This document shows positions 9,251-17,788 of a DNA stretch of 64,000 bases, piece after piece. Below the pieces are notes generated by a model. It saw nothing but the letters and a program-made list of their open reading frames with translations, had not been told where the DNA came from and did no database searches. The stretch's first letter is position 1. The number at the start of each line of letters is the position of its first letter. Where the stretch lies: contig NZ_BMQU01000002.1 of the NCBI RefSeq assembly GCF_014648275.1, forward strand, positions 186,001 to 250,000. The letters are read 5' to 3'. The DNA is from Pseudomonas laurentiana. Lineage in GTDB: Bacteria > Pseudomonadota > Gammaproteobacteria > Pseudomonadales > Pseudomonadaceae. The translations under genes were made by a program, and so were the position numbers.

Positions 9251-10870
9251 CTATGGCGCCCGGTGATCGCCGCCAGGGTTGGCGGGCGGGCTGTACCACT
9301 TCTCTCTCGGCACCCACTTCGCTTCTTGCGGGTCTCCCAGATAGTGCGGCGACATGATCTGTACACCGTACTCATTGAAGACGTCCTGGATATTGGCGTG
9401 CAGCAAGGTCAACAACTCGGCACGCGGGCGCGGCTGGCTGGGGATGGCTTGGGCCACCAGGCGGTACTCGGGGTAGAAATCCGACAGCGCGGTCTGGAAC
9501 ACCTGCGCAGGCGGCTGTTCCAGTATCCCGGTGGTACGCCGGGCCGCCTCCAGCAGCATCGCCTCCACTTGCCGCCAAGGGGTGTCATAGCCGATGGTGA
9601 CCGTGGTGTCGACAACATAACCCGCCCCTTGCACCGTGCGCGAGTAGTTCTTGGTCACCGCATTGGTGATCATCGAGTTGGGCAAGGTCAGCACCTCCCC
9701 AAGCCCGGTACGTATACGCGTGGTGAACATCCCAAGCTCGGTCACGGTACCTTCATGCTCCCCTATGCGCACAAACTCGCCTGGGCGCAATGTTCGGGTG
9801 TAGGTCAGGATCAAGCCGGCAGCCGCCTGCCCAACCACACTGCTGGCACCCAGAGAGATCATCAAGCCGATCAGTACTGACAAACCCTTGAAGGCGTCCG
9901 TCTGGGCACCGGGCAAGTAGGGGTAGGCCATTGCCAGGGCAAACAACCAGATGGCCAGCGAGGTCAACCGCGTGGTGGGCTGCAGGGTTTCTTCATTGAG
10001 CCAGGTGAAAACACCCGCAACGGCGATCCGCCGCAGCACGCTCTTGCTGAAACTGCTGAACCCCCGGGCAATGAGGAAAATGGCCAGCACAACCCCCAAC
10101 CGGGGTACTGCGCCGATCATGCTCTCGAACAACGACTGTGCAACGCTCAGCAAGTAGTTGTTCAGGCTCTCCCCCCAAGGGCGCGTATAGGGGAAGCGTG
10201 AAAGCACGAAACCGAGCCATTCATAGATGAGCAATAACACCAGCACCCAGCGCAGGAACCACAAGACCCGGCTCACCAGCGGGTACAGGTAACTCGCCTC
10301 GATGAGAGGCATCTGACCAATTTTCAACGACAGGGCATGTCGTTTCATTAACGCGGGGAGCACCGCCAGCAGCCTGCGACGAATAAAATAGATACCCCAC
10401 AGCAGGCCAAACAACATCATTGAAGCCACCAAGCAGGCCATCGCGGCCCTGAGCATCTGATGCAGGCTCCGCGCTTCTCGGGTTTCCGCAACGACCAGAC
10501 GCAAATTCTCCGCAGCGCCCTGTGCTGCTTGCATGACTGATTCGTACTGCAGTTCATCGACGTCCTTGGGCGACACGATGAAAGCCCGCCTGGGCCCTAT
10601 CAACACCAGATAGCTGTTCAAGATCGGGTCGATGCTGACCTCAAGCGAGTCTGTACTGTCGAGGGCCTCATTGATAACGACGGTAGCGTGCTTTACCCGC
10701 AACTCCGGAACTTCGCCAAGCAGCGGCACCCGAAAGACCGTGATGCTGCGGTTGGCAATCCTCAACTCGGCGCTGGTGGGCGGCTCCACTTGCGCATCGG
10801 CTGCAACACCCAGTGCTGGCATCAGCCAGTAGCACCACAGAAGTATCCCTACCAGCAGCCGGCTACGCAT
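9251..10870 (-). CDS. MscS-family mechanosensitive channel with periplasmic N-terminal domain
   Basis: Inner-membrane tension-gated channel of 539 residues. A signal peptide (MRSRLLVGILLWCYWLMPALGVA) leads into about 130 periplasmic residues, then several membrane helices. The MscS pore helix and beta domain follow: SLGASSVVGQAAAGLILTY, then RPGEFVRIGEHEGTVTELG and LPNSMITNAVTKNYSR. The soluble cage domain closes the protein. It is larger than MscS (286) and nearer YbdG/YnaI-size paralogues. It converges on the DUF5064 gene with 43 bp between stops. A role in hypo-osmotic shock is expected from the family. Confidence 0.9.
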   Translation of the reverse strand: MRSRLLVGILLWCYWLMPALGVAADAQVEPPTSAELRIANRSITVFRVPLLGEVPELRVKHATVVINEALDSTDSLEVSIDPILNSYLVLIGPRRAFIVSPKDVDELQYESVMQAAQGAAENLRLVVAETREARSLHQMLRAAMACLVASMMLFGLLWGIYFIRRRLLAVLPALMKRHALSLKIGQMPLIEASYLYPLVSRVLWFLRWVLVLLLIYEWLGFVLSRFPYTRPWGESLNNYLLSVAQSLFESMIGAVPRLGVVLAIFLIARGFSSFSKSVLRRIAVAGVFTWLNEETLQPTTRLTSLAIWLFALAMAYPYLPGAQTDAFKGLSVLIGLMISLGASSVVGQAAAGLILTYTRTLRPGEFVRIGEHEGTVTELGMFTTRIRTGLGEVLTLPNSMITNAVTKNYSRTVQGAGYVVDTTVTIGYDTPWRQVEAMLLEAARRTTGILEQPPAQVFQTALSDFYPEYRLVAQAIPSQPRPRAELLTLLHANIQDVFNEYGVQIMSPHYLGDPQEAKWVPREKWYSPPANPGGDHRAP

Positions 10871-11045
10871 AGGCTCTCAGCCCCCTCGACACAAGCGACC
10901 ATCGCAGATGACGTGTTGGCCAGTGTAGTCGGTGTTACCGAGGGCGGCGGGAGCTATTCCCGAGAGCGAAGTGTAGGTCGACCTTTCCGAGTCTTTCACT
11001 GAGCCGTCAGCGACCCCATACGAGACACATTTAGTATATTTTTTC

Positions 11046-11069
11046 GGAAACCTCCTACATTAGGTTTCC
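11046..11069. promoter_or_regulatory. Inverted repeat upstream of hcp
   Basis: GGAAACCT (11046-11053) and AGGTTTCC (11062-11069) are perfect 8-bp arms in the AT-rich region about 50 bp before hcp. It could be an operator or a weak hairpin. The flanking sequence (TTAGTATATTTTTTC) is unlike the GC-rich surroundings. Confidence 0.35.
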
Positions 11070-11115
11070 CCTCCTTGCAATAAACTGCACGCACTAGCCA
11101 CAAGGAGCGGAACAT

Positions 11116-11616
11116 ATGGCCAATCACAGCTACATGACTATTACTGGAAAAAAACAAGGTTTAATTTCAGCTGGCTGCTCCAGCCAGGACTCTATCGGAA
11201 ACAAGTGCCAAGCTGGCCACGAAGACGAAATCATGGTGCTCGCCTACTCTCACAACATGGTCGCCGGAAATAATGGAACAACGTCAGGCGGCAGAGGCAA
11301 ACACATGCCCGTTACTCTTACAAAGAATATTGACAAATCCACTCCATTATTAGCCAATGCTCTTCATGAGGGTGAAGAAATCGAGTGCAAAATCAATTTT
11401 TACCGAACCTCATCCTCTGGTCACCAAGAGAAATACTTTACCGCGATATTAGGTGGCGGTCGAATTGTCAACTTAAGTGTTCAGGTACCACATACCATTC
11501 ACATGGGCGACGCGCAACCACAGGAGCTTATTGCCATTAGATATCGAGAAATCAGCTGGGTGCACCACCAAGCAAGTACCAGCGCCTATAGCTCTTGGGG
11601 TGACGACAATGGATGA
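11116..11616 (+). CDS. hcp: Hcp family type VI secretion tube protein
   Basis: Hcp forms the hexameric inner tube of the type VI secretion system and carries small effectors. The 166-residue protein shows the family opening ITGKKQGLISAGCSSQDSIG, then DEIMVLAYSHNM, TKNIDKSTPLL, INFYRTSSSGHQEKYF and the closing IRYREISWVHH. AAGGAG precedes the ATG. No other T6SS structural gene is in the window, so this is an orphan hcp, the kind usually linked to an effector. The next gene starts inside its last codons. Codon use and GC are lower than in flanking genes, suggesting horizontal transfer. Confidence 0.93.
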   Translation: MANHSYMTITGKKQGLISAGCSSQDSIGNKCQAGHEDEIMVLAYSHNMVAGNNGTTSGGRGKHMPVTLTKNIDKSTPLLANALHEGEEIECKINFYRTSSSGHQEKYFTAILGGGRIVNLSVQVPHTIHMGDAQPQELIAIRYREISWVHHQASTSAYSSWGDDNG

Positions 11617-12319
11617 ACAATCATGTGACATTAATGATGTAACCAAAGCAGCCGCCGACCTAGTTGCATTGGGGTGCACCGTCGGCTCTACGCACCTCCA
11701 TGATGGCGTTACTCAGCTTCAGTTCAGCTCAATCGTTTCAAGTTACACAAACGAAATAATAAAGGACGTTAACGACGGTCTGATAAGTGCTTGGGAGGGC
11801 GTGAAAGAAATAAAGGAGGAATATGCCGATCTCTCCTCCAGGGCCTTTTTTTACGCTCAGAACGGTATCGTGGTCGTAGCAGGCGCTGTACAAATTGAGG
11901 TAGGCGTCACGATCACGGGGGCTTCATACGGATTGGGAGCCCCGATTGGGACGGCTTTTATCGCACATGGCGCCAACAACATATATGAAGGCGGGATGAA
12001 TATTTACAACGGCCCCGATAGTCCTCCGACGCAGGGACCCACTAGACGTACCTATCAATATCTTTTAAGGGATGATTACAATGGGAATATGGCATATGGA
12101 TCTGTCGATTTAATTTTGTCTGCTGGCGGCATGATTCGCCCCTTGCGCAAGACGAACTCAATACAACTTTTCAGGCGAGACCCCTTGAATTACGAGCCTG
12201 CATACCAACACACCGGAAAACTGGCTTTGCTTTTAGAAGCCCTAGCAGACTCGATTACAATCAACTCAATAACTTCAGAGGAAAACTCTGAAACAGAAAA
12301 TGAACGCCATCACAAGTAG
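11609..12319 (+). CDS. DUF4225-like protein, candidate Hcp-linked T6SS effector
   Basis: A 236-residue protein whose ATG overlaps the hcp stop by 8 bp (ATGGATGA), so the two are translationally coupled. The core resembles what I know as DUF4225: SSRAFFYAQNGIVVVAG, then a Gly/Ala-rich amphipathic stretch, GAPIGTAFIAHGANNIYEGG, IYNGPDSPPTQGP, and a C-terminal region ending KLALLLEALADSITINSI. No signal peptide is present, as expected for cargo loaded in the cytoplasm. The hydrophobic Gly-rich middle could insert into membranes. The effector role is inferred from the coupling to hcp; no enzymatic motif is visible. The base composition is AT-richer than the neighbours. Confidence 0.7.
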   Translation: MDEQSCDINDVTKAAADLVALGCTVGSTHLHDGVTQLQFSSIVSSYTNEIIKDVNDGLISAWEGVKEIKEEYADLSSRAFFYAQNGIVVVAGAVQIEVGVTITGASYGLGAPIGTAFIAHGANNIYEGGMNIYNGPDSPPTQGPTRRTYQYLLRDDYNGNMAYGSVDLILSAGGMIRPLRKTNSIQLFRRDPLNYEPAYQHTGKLALLLEALADSITINSITSEENSETENERHHK

Positions 12320-12327
12320 CAGTTCGG

Positions 12328-12531
12328 CTACCATAAATCACGCAATTTTGGAACATAAAAACGCAAACCACAAGCAGCAATAAATAAAAACACAACACCG
12401 GCGACAACCCAGTAAGCCCCTCCTTCCAACTCAATCACCTCCGTCACCCCCCACATGACAAACAACGTATAAAACATGGAAGACCCAATAATAGCCAAAT
12501 ACAAACCAACCATTGATAGATTCACTCGCAT
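12328..12531 (-). CDS. Small two-helix membrane protein, candidate immunity protein
   Basis: A 67-residue protein with two predicted membrane helices (VGLYLAIIGSSMFYTLFVMWGV and AYWVVAGVVFLFIAACGL, each given only to mark the segments) and a basic C-terminus (FYVPKLRDLW). The ATG at 12531 is chosen because AAAGGTGAT lies 6-8 bp before it; a longer reading to 12606 has no such site. It converges on the DUF4225-like gene with 8 bp between stops. Small membrane proteins beside T6SS effectors often act as immunity partners; here that role is inference from position, size and topology. No family recognised. Confidence 0.6.
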   Translation of the reverse strand: MRVNLSMVGLYLAIIGSSMFYTLFVMWGVTEVIELEGGAYWVVAGVVFLFIAACGLRFYVPKLRDLW

Positions 12532-12658
12532 CACATCACCTTTAACACTCAATCGCCCCAGATAGCATAAGATAATACACCCCCAACCCACACACACGTG
12601 CAACACTTGAAAAAGAAACTAAAAATCTACCACCAATGAAACCAGCCTCTCATCTTAG

Positions 12659-12963
12659 AGCATTGATCAAACCAAGGCGCTTGCACACCTAAATCCTGCC
12701 ATCTGGATTACACAATGGATGCGAGCCATCTCGGACAGTATTTCCAATACTGAGAAAGAGTACCTCACCAACATACTGATGTGCTCGTAGATCAGGGGAC
12801 CGGTGGAGGAAGCGCAGATGCTTCAGGCACTCCATGTTACAGGCTGCACGACAGTCATCTTCCCACACGATGGCGGTTTTCAGGGCGCCGCAACCAGTGC
12901 TTTTAATCCATCACATATCTGTGTAAAACAGATGGGATCCAAAATTCACAGGGGGTTTCAATC
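12659..12963 (+). pseudogene. Possible degenerate coding remnant between the T6SS module and the aldo/keto reductase
   Basis: One + frame from 12659 reads through about 43 sensible codons (including LNPAIWITQWMRAISDSIS and TEKEYLTNILMCS) to a TAG at 12788, then continues for another 55 codons (EEAQMLQALHVTG, VIFPHDGG, AATSAFNPSHICV) with no further stop before the next gene. Its composition and lack of a start suggest decayed coding DNA rather than a live gene. No homologue is recognised. The rest of the 357-bp gap shows nothing else apart from the reductase ribosome site at about 12952. Confidence 0.3.
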
Positions 12964-13971
12964 ATGATCTACCGTCCATTGGGCCAAAGCGGCCTGCAAG
13001 TGTCCGCGCTGACCCTGGGCAGCATGATGTTCGGCGAACAGACCAGCGCCGAAGACTCGCTGCGTATCATCGACAAAGCCTGGGACCAGGGCATCAACTT
13101 CATCGACACCGCCGACGTCTACAACGGCGGACGCTCCGAGGAAATTGTCGGGGAAGCCATCGCCCGCCATCGTCAGGACTGGGTACTGGCCTCCAAGGTT
13201 GGCTTCGGCCCCGCAGACGGCGTTCCCAACCGCAGCGGGCTGAGCCGCAAGCATATTTTCAACGCCATCGAAGCCAGCCTGACACGCCTGGGCACCGACT
13301 ATCTGGACATCTACTACCTGCACCGCGAAGACCATGGCACCCCGCTGGAGGTCACCGTGTCAGCCATTGGCGACCTGTTGCGCCAGGGCAAGATCCGCCA
13401 TTGGGGCGTGTCGAATTTTCGCGGTTGGCGCATTGCCGAGATCGTCAACCTGGCCGAGCGCATGGGCATCGCCAAACCGGTGGTCAGCCAGCCGTTGTAC
13501 AACATCGTCAACCGCCAGGCCGAGCCTGAACAGTTCACCGCCGCCGCCCATCATGGCCTGGGTATCGTTCCGTTCAGCCCGCTGGCCCGTGGTGTCCTGA
13601 GTGGCAAGTACGCGCCCAATGCCACCCCCGATGCCAACAGCCGGGCCGGTCGCCAGGACAAACGTATCCTGGAAACGGAATGGCGGGCCGAGTCGCTGGA
13701 AATCGCCCAGAAAATCCACGCCTACACCGAAACCAAAGGCGTTGGCATGGTCGAGTTCGCCATTGCCTGGGTGCTCAACAATCGCCTGATCAGCTCCGCC
13801 ATCGTCGGCCCGCGTACCGAAGCCCAATGGGACACCTACAGCGGTGCCCTGTCGGTCGAGATCACCGCCGAAGACGAAGCCTTCATCGACGCGCTGGTGA
13901 CCCCGGGGCACGCTTCAACCCATGGTTACAACGATGTCAGCCACTTTGTCAGCGGACGTCTGCCGCGCTGA
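12964..13971 (+). CDS. Aldo/keto reductase
   Basis: NADPH-dependent oxidoreductase of the aldo/keto reductase superfamily, 335 residues, cytoplasmic. The catalytic tetrad is visible: Asp and Tyr in FIDTADVYNGGRSEE, Lys in WVLASKVGF, His in YYLHRED. The C-terminal cofactor region includes NRLISSAIVGPRTEAQW. It resembles the beta-subunit-like YajO/IolS group. AGGGGG precedes the ATG. Its last 23 bp overlap the 3' end of the convergent hybrid kinase gene. The substrate is unknown; an aldehyde reductase role near the alcohol-oxidation locus is possible but not shown. Confidence 0.9.
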   Translation: MIYRPLGQSGLQVSALTLGSMMFGEQTSAEDSLRIIDKAWDQGINFIDTADVYNGGRSEEIVGEAIARHRQDWVLASKVGFGPADGVPNRSGLSRKHIFNAIEASLTRLGTDYLDIYYLHREDHGTPLEVTVSAIGDLLRQGKIRHWGVSNFRGWRIAEIVNLAERMGIAKPVVSQPLYNIVNRQAEPEQFTAAAHHGLGIVPFSPLARGVLSGKYAPNATPDANSRAGRQDKRILETEWRAESLEIAQKIHAYTETKGVGMVEFAIAWVLNNRLISSAIVGPRTEAQWDTYSGALSVEITAEDEAFIDALVTPGHASTHGYNDVSHFVSGRLPR

Positions 13972-16582
13972 GTACCGGGCCCAGCAGGTGGCTGATGGCA
14001 GCCTTGAGCTTCATCGGCCGCACCGGTTTGTTCAGCAGGCTGTGGCCCAGGGCACGCACCTGCTGCTTGAGTTCGTTGCTGTAGTTGGCGGTGATCATCA
14101 AGGCCGGCAAGGGTGTCGCCCGACGGGCGTTGATCGCGGCCACCGCATCAACGCCATTGCGGCCGTTGTCCAGGTGGTAATCGGCAATCAACAGGTCGGC
14201 ACTGGCGCGGTCCGTGGCCACTTGGCGAGCCAGGTCGGCTTCACTCAGCGCTGTCACCACCTCACACCCCCATTGTTCAAGCAGGGTACGCATCCCCGCA
14301 CAGATCGCCGCATCGTTGTCCAAGACCCAGATGCGCGCCCCCTGCAGGCGCTCCATGAACGGCTCCAGCGGTGGCACGGCGATGCGGCTGCGAGGCCCGC
14401 GTTTGCTGCGCGGCACTTCAATGGAGAACACCGAGCCCCTACCCGGCGTCGAACGTACGGTGATCTGGTGCCCAAGGATGCCGGCGATTTTTTCCACGAT
14501 TGCCAACCCCAACCCCAAGCCGCGATCCTGATCCGGGCGCTGAACATCCCCGCGCTTGAACTCCTGGAAGATCTCCCCGCGCTTGTCCGCGGCAATACCG
14601 ATACCGGTATCCCACACCTCAATCAACAACCGCTGACCGCGCCGACGACAGCCCAGCAACACGCGGCCCTGGGGCGTATAGCGGATGGCGTTGCTGAGCA
14701 GGTTGCGCAGGATGCGCGCCAGCAGTTGGATGTCACTGCGCACTTTCAGGCTGCACGGCACGTAATCCAGGCGTAAACCTTCAGTGTCGGCAATGTGGGC
14801 ATACTCGGCCGCGAGGTTGTCGAGCAGATCACTCAACACGAAAGGCGCAACATCGGCCTTGATTACCCCTGCATCGAGCTTGGAAATATCAACCAGGGTG
14901 CCGAGCAGGTTCTCCACGTCATCCAGCGAGTTGCTGACATTGCGCACCAGCGACGGGCTGCTGTGCTGCTCCTGCAAAGCGCTGGTAAACAATCGCGCGG
15001 CGTTGAGCGGTTGCAGCAAGTCATGGCTGACGGCGGCGAGAAACTTGGTCTTGGACAGGTTGGCCCGATCCGCATCCTGCTTGGCCTCGCGCAACCGCGC
15101 CTCGGCCATGCGTCGCTCCTCAATCTCGCGCAACAACTGCTGGTTGAGGCTGGTCAGCTCCGCTGTGCGCTCGCGTACGCGCACTTCGAGGTGTTGATAG
15201 GCCTGGTGCAAGGCCTCTGCGGTACGCCGACGTTCGGTGATGTCGCGAATCAGCACGAAGATGCCGACCACTTCACCGCTGGCCAACTGATTGGGGACAT
15301 AGGAGCGCAGCATGTAGCGCTCCTGACCATTAACGTTGGTTTCGGCCATCTCGAACGTCACGCTCTCCCCCGCCAGCGCTCGCTCGACGTAACTGTCCAG
15401 GCGCTGGCAGTGCTCGGGGCTGTGCGCCTCGCGCAGGCTCTGGCCGAGCATCAGACCGCGCGGCCAGCAGTACCACTGCTCGTACACCTTGTTGGTGAAC
15501 TCGTAGACCAGATCGGCATTGAGGTAGGCGATGAGCGCCGGCACATGGTCGGTAATCAGGCGTATCCAGCGCTCGCTCTCGCTCAGCGCCTCCGCATGCT
15601 GGTAGCGCTCGGTAATGTCGGTGAAGGTGTTGACGAAGCCACCGGCGGGCAATGGATGAGTGCGTATCTCCAACATCCGCCCGTCATACAGGCGTTGCTC
15701 CAGTTCACGGACAGCACGGCCATTGGCATCGCGACTGGCAGGCGTGAGCAAGGCCAGTTCACTGTCGCCGATCACTTCGGCGAATTCACGGTGGGCGGCA
15801 ATCGGTGCCAGGCCGCTGAGTTCAAGGAAGCGCCGGTTCCACAGTTCCAGAACACCGTCGGCACTGACCATCGCCACCCCTTGGGAGAGGTTGTCCACGG
15901 CCCGTTGCAACAGCCGCGACTTCTGCGCCACCGCCTGCTCACGACGCTGGGTTTCGCTGAGTTTGACTTCGGTGATGTCGGTGAACAGCATCACTCGCCC
16001 ACCGTCACGGGTCGGCCGTTCGCTGACCTGTAGCCAACGTCCGTCTTGTAGACGATAGACCCCGTGCTCCTCGGCCGGGCTGCACAAGGCCTCGGCGAAC
16101 AGACCGGTCGTCTGCATCAGGCGCTTGACCTCGGCCAGGCGCATGCCACTGATAATGCGGATCCGGCTACCGGCCCAAAAGGCCTTGAACCGGCTATTGA
16201 ACAAGACGATGCGCAAGTCCTGATCGAACAGCACAAACGCATCGGAGATGCTCTCAATGGCGTCAACCAGGTGCTGGTGTGCGGTCTCGGCGCGCAGCCG
16301 GGCGTCGCTGAGCAAATGATTGCTGGCCTTGAGCTCGGCCATCGCCTGGTTCAATGCGTCGGTACGTTCCCGAACCTGCTCGGCCAGGACCACCGAATGC
16401 TGGAAGGCTGCATAGGCATCGTCGGGACGCCCAGCCCCCGATTCCAGGCGCTCAATCAGGGCGGCATTGATCCTGGTCAGCTTGTGGTTGGCCCGTTGAA
16501 GCTGGGCAATCTGCTCCTGCGCGCAAATGTCGGGGCCGTCCAATGGCAACGCCGGTGAAGGTCTGGTTGATGTGCATGCCAT
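13949..16582 (-). CDS. Multi-PAS hybrid sensor histidine kinase/response regulator (ErcS'/NahK-like)
   Basis: Cytoplasmic hybrid kinase of about 877 residues. Order: coiled coil (20-100), PAS 1 (about 104-205), PAS 2 (227-325), PAS 3 (340-450), coiled coil, HisKA with the phospho-His in AAVSHDLLQPLNA (about 520), HATPase with DTGIGI and GLGLGLAIVEKIAG, and a receiver with the phospho-Asp in LLIADYHLD. There are no membrane helices. ATG 16582 is chosen for GGAGA 8 bp upstream; this start lies inside the FIST gene (131-bp overlap). In P. aeruginosa a kinase of this type, ErcS', sits next to a FIST gene at the edge of the ethanol-oxidation regulon, as here. Its 3' end overlaps the reductase gene by 23 bp on the other strand. 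Confidence 0.88.
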   Translation of the reverse strand: MACTSTRPSPALPLDGPDICAQEQIAQLQRANHKLTRINAALIERLESGAGRPDDAYAAFQHSVVLAEQVRERTDALNQAMAELKASNHLLSDARLRAETAHQHLVDAIESISDAFVLFDQDLRIVLFNSRFKAFWAGSRIRIISGMRLAEVKRLMQTTGLFAEALCSPAEEHGVYRLQDGRWLQVSERPTRDGGRVMLFTDITEVKLSETQRREQAVAQKSRLLQRAVDNLSQGVAMVSADGVLELWNRRFLELSGLAPIAAHREFAEVIGDSELALLTPASRDANGRAVRELEQRLYDGRMLEIRTHPLPAGGFVNTFTDITERYQHAEALSESERWIRLITDHVPALIAYLNADLVYEFTNKVYEQWYCWPRGLMLGQSLREAHSPEHCQRLDSYVERALAGESVTFEMAETNVNGQERYMLRSYVPNQLASGEVVGIFVLIRDITERRRTAEALHQAYQHLEVRVRERTAELTSLNQQLLREIEERRMAEARLREAKQDADRANLSKTKFLAAVSHDLLQPLNAARLFTSALQEQHSSPSLVRNVSNSLDDVENLLGTLVDISKLDAGVIKADVAPFVLSDLLDNLAAEYAHIADTEGLRLDYVPCSLKVRSDIQLLARILRNLLSNAIRYTPQGRVLLGCRRRGQRLLIEVWDTGIGIAADKRGEIFQEFKRGDVQRPDQDRGLGLGLAIVEKIAGILGHQITVRSTPGRGSVFSIEVPRSKRGPRSRIAVPPLEPFMERLQGARIWVLDNDAAICAGMRTLLEQWGCEVVTALSEADLARQVATDRASADLLIADYHLDNGRNGVDAVAAINARRATPLPALMITANYSNELKQQVRALGHSLLNKPVRPMKLKAAISHLLGPVLSAADVR

Positions 16583-17675
16583 TGAACTGTTCTCCATAGG
16601 AGTTGAAGCCAAGCACTCGGCGTTCGCGCAGGAATGTACTGACAGCGGTAAAGTCATCACTGCCTTCCAGCTCCAGGCGACGCAGGAAGCAGTCACAGCC
16701 GATGGTCAACAACAGCGGCCCCAGGCGCTGCTGCAGACCTTCGAACAACTGCTCCAGATTGGGTATCAGCGGCCCGGGGTACATGGCGCTGAGCACGATG
16801 CCGTTCTCCACCGCACAGTAGAAACTCAGGCTCAGGTCATCGTGGACCTGTTGAATTGCCCGCACGTAGTAGCGCTCGTTGAGCCGAACGGCCAACGGGT
16901 GAGCCGCGAAGGTCCGGTGATCGATCGCCTCGACCGGTACGCCGATCAACTGGGCATATTCCAATGCCGCAGGTTCGGCATTCAGCTCATACACACGGCG
17001 CAGGTTGCGGTCGGCTCGGGTGACGACCAGTTTCTCTGTACGTGGCTGGATGTGATGGGTGGTGAAGACCTCGAAATCCAGCCAGGTATTGACCAACAGC
17101 ACCACCGCCGCGCCGGTGTGGAAGGCGCCCTCGAAATAGACATGGGTGTGGTGCAGGTAGTTGTCGTCGCCGGCCGAACCACCGAAATGCGGAATATCCC
17201 CCAGTGCCGCACTGAGGGCTGCCAGGAACATTTCTTCACGACTGGACAAGCCGTCGAGCAAGGTCAGGGCGAAACTGTGGCCCTTGATGGGTGCCAGGGT
17301 GTTGCCCCGGCAACCACCGACCAGACGCTCAACCATGTGCTGGGCATCGATCAGGCTGAAGTGCTGCATGTGATCGACCAGTTCGGCGGCAATGGAGAAC
17401 TGCCGATGGTCGAAACCCAGCGCCGTGACACAACCGCGACCGTAGCCCTCGGGGGTGATCTCTCCGGCGCTGGTACAACCGGCCAGACGGATTCCGCCAA
17501 AGCTTTGCCCCAAGGCCTGGGCCAGGGCTGGCAGGTCATACTCGGCCGAGCAGAAAAACAGCACGAAGCCCAGATGGGGATGCAACAGTTGCCGCGCCAG
17601 GTCCTGCGCCACCTCGTCGGCGGCGGCTGCCCGAGACATGGCACTGACGACACCTTCGGCCTGAAACTGCTGCAT
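16452..17675 (-). CDS. FIST domain signal-input protein
   Basis: A 407-residue soluble protein with FIST N (around LVGGCRGNTLAPIKGHSFAL and FGGSAGDDNYLHHTHVYFEG, quoted in parts) and FIST C (ending GFNSYGEQFNGMHINQTFTG). FIST domains are thought to bind small ligands, perhaps amino acids, and feed signalling proteins. CCCAGGAGGCC before the ATG gives a strong ribosome site. The 3' part overlaps the kinase start by 131 bp, so the two are co-transcribed and probably coupled; the tail after VAIGRP may be a read-through extension. Pairing with the multi-PAS kinase suggests it supplies the sensory input. Confidence 0.85.
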   Translation of the reverse strand: MQQFQAEGVVSAMSRAAAADEVAQDLARQLLHPHLGFVLFFCSAEYDLPALAQALGQSFGGIRLAGCTSAGEITPEGYGRGCVTALGFDHRQFSIAAELVDHMQHFSLIDAQHMVERLVGGCRGNTLAPIKGHSFALTLLDGLSSREEMFLAALSAALGDIPHFGGSAGDDNYLHHTHVYFEGAFHTGAAVVLLVNTWLDFEVFTTHHIQPRTEKLVVTRADRNLRRVYELNAEPAALEYAQLIGVPVEAIDHRTFAAHPLAVRLNERYYVRAIQQVHDDLSLSFYCAVENGIVLSAMYPGPLIPNLEQLFEGLQQRLGPLLLTIGCDCFLRRLELEGSDDFTAVSTFLRERRVLGFNSYGEQFNGMHINQTFTGVAIGRPRHLRAGADCPASTGQPQADQDQCRPD

Positions 17676-17743
17676 AACGGCCTCCTGGGTGGGGCGATAG
17701 CGATTGGCGGCAGTGTACGAGCGGCGCAGCGCAGGCCGAATGC

Positions 17744-17756
17744 TACTTGGGTACTG
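17744..17756. promoter_or_regulatory. Shared ped-region motif upstream of the FIST-kinase operon
   Basis: TACTTGGGTACTG here, TACTTTGGTACTG at 27390-27402, and the looser TACTCCCTTGGTAGTA from 23889 occur in three intergenic regions of the alcohol-oxidation locus. This copy lies 69-81 bp upstream of the FIST start. It could bind one of the two LuxR response regulators. The similarity is direct; the protein is inferred. Confidence 0.45.
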
Positions 17757-17788
17757 GGTCGGCGTGTCGTTGGTTGTAGTGCCACGGG

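Noticed and set aside
11040-12963. Complete type VI secretion cluster
   Set aside because: Only hcp and its neighbours are present; no sheath, baseplate, membrane complex or ClpV gene lies in the window.
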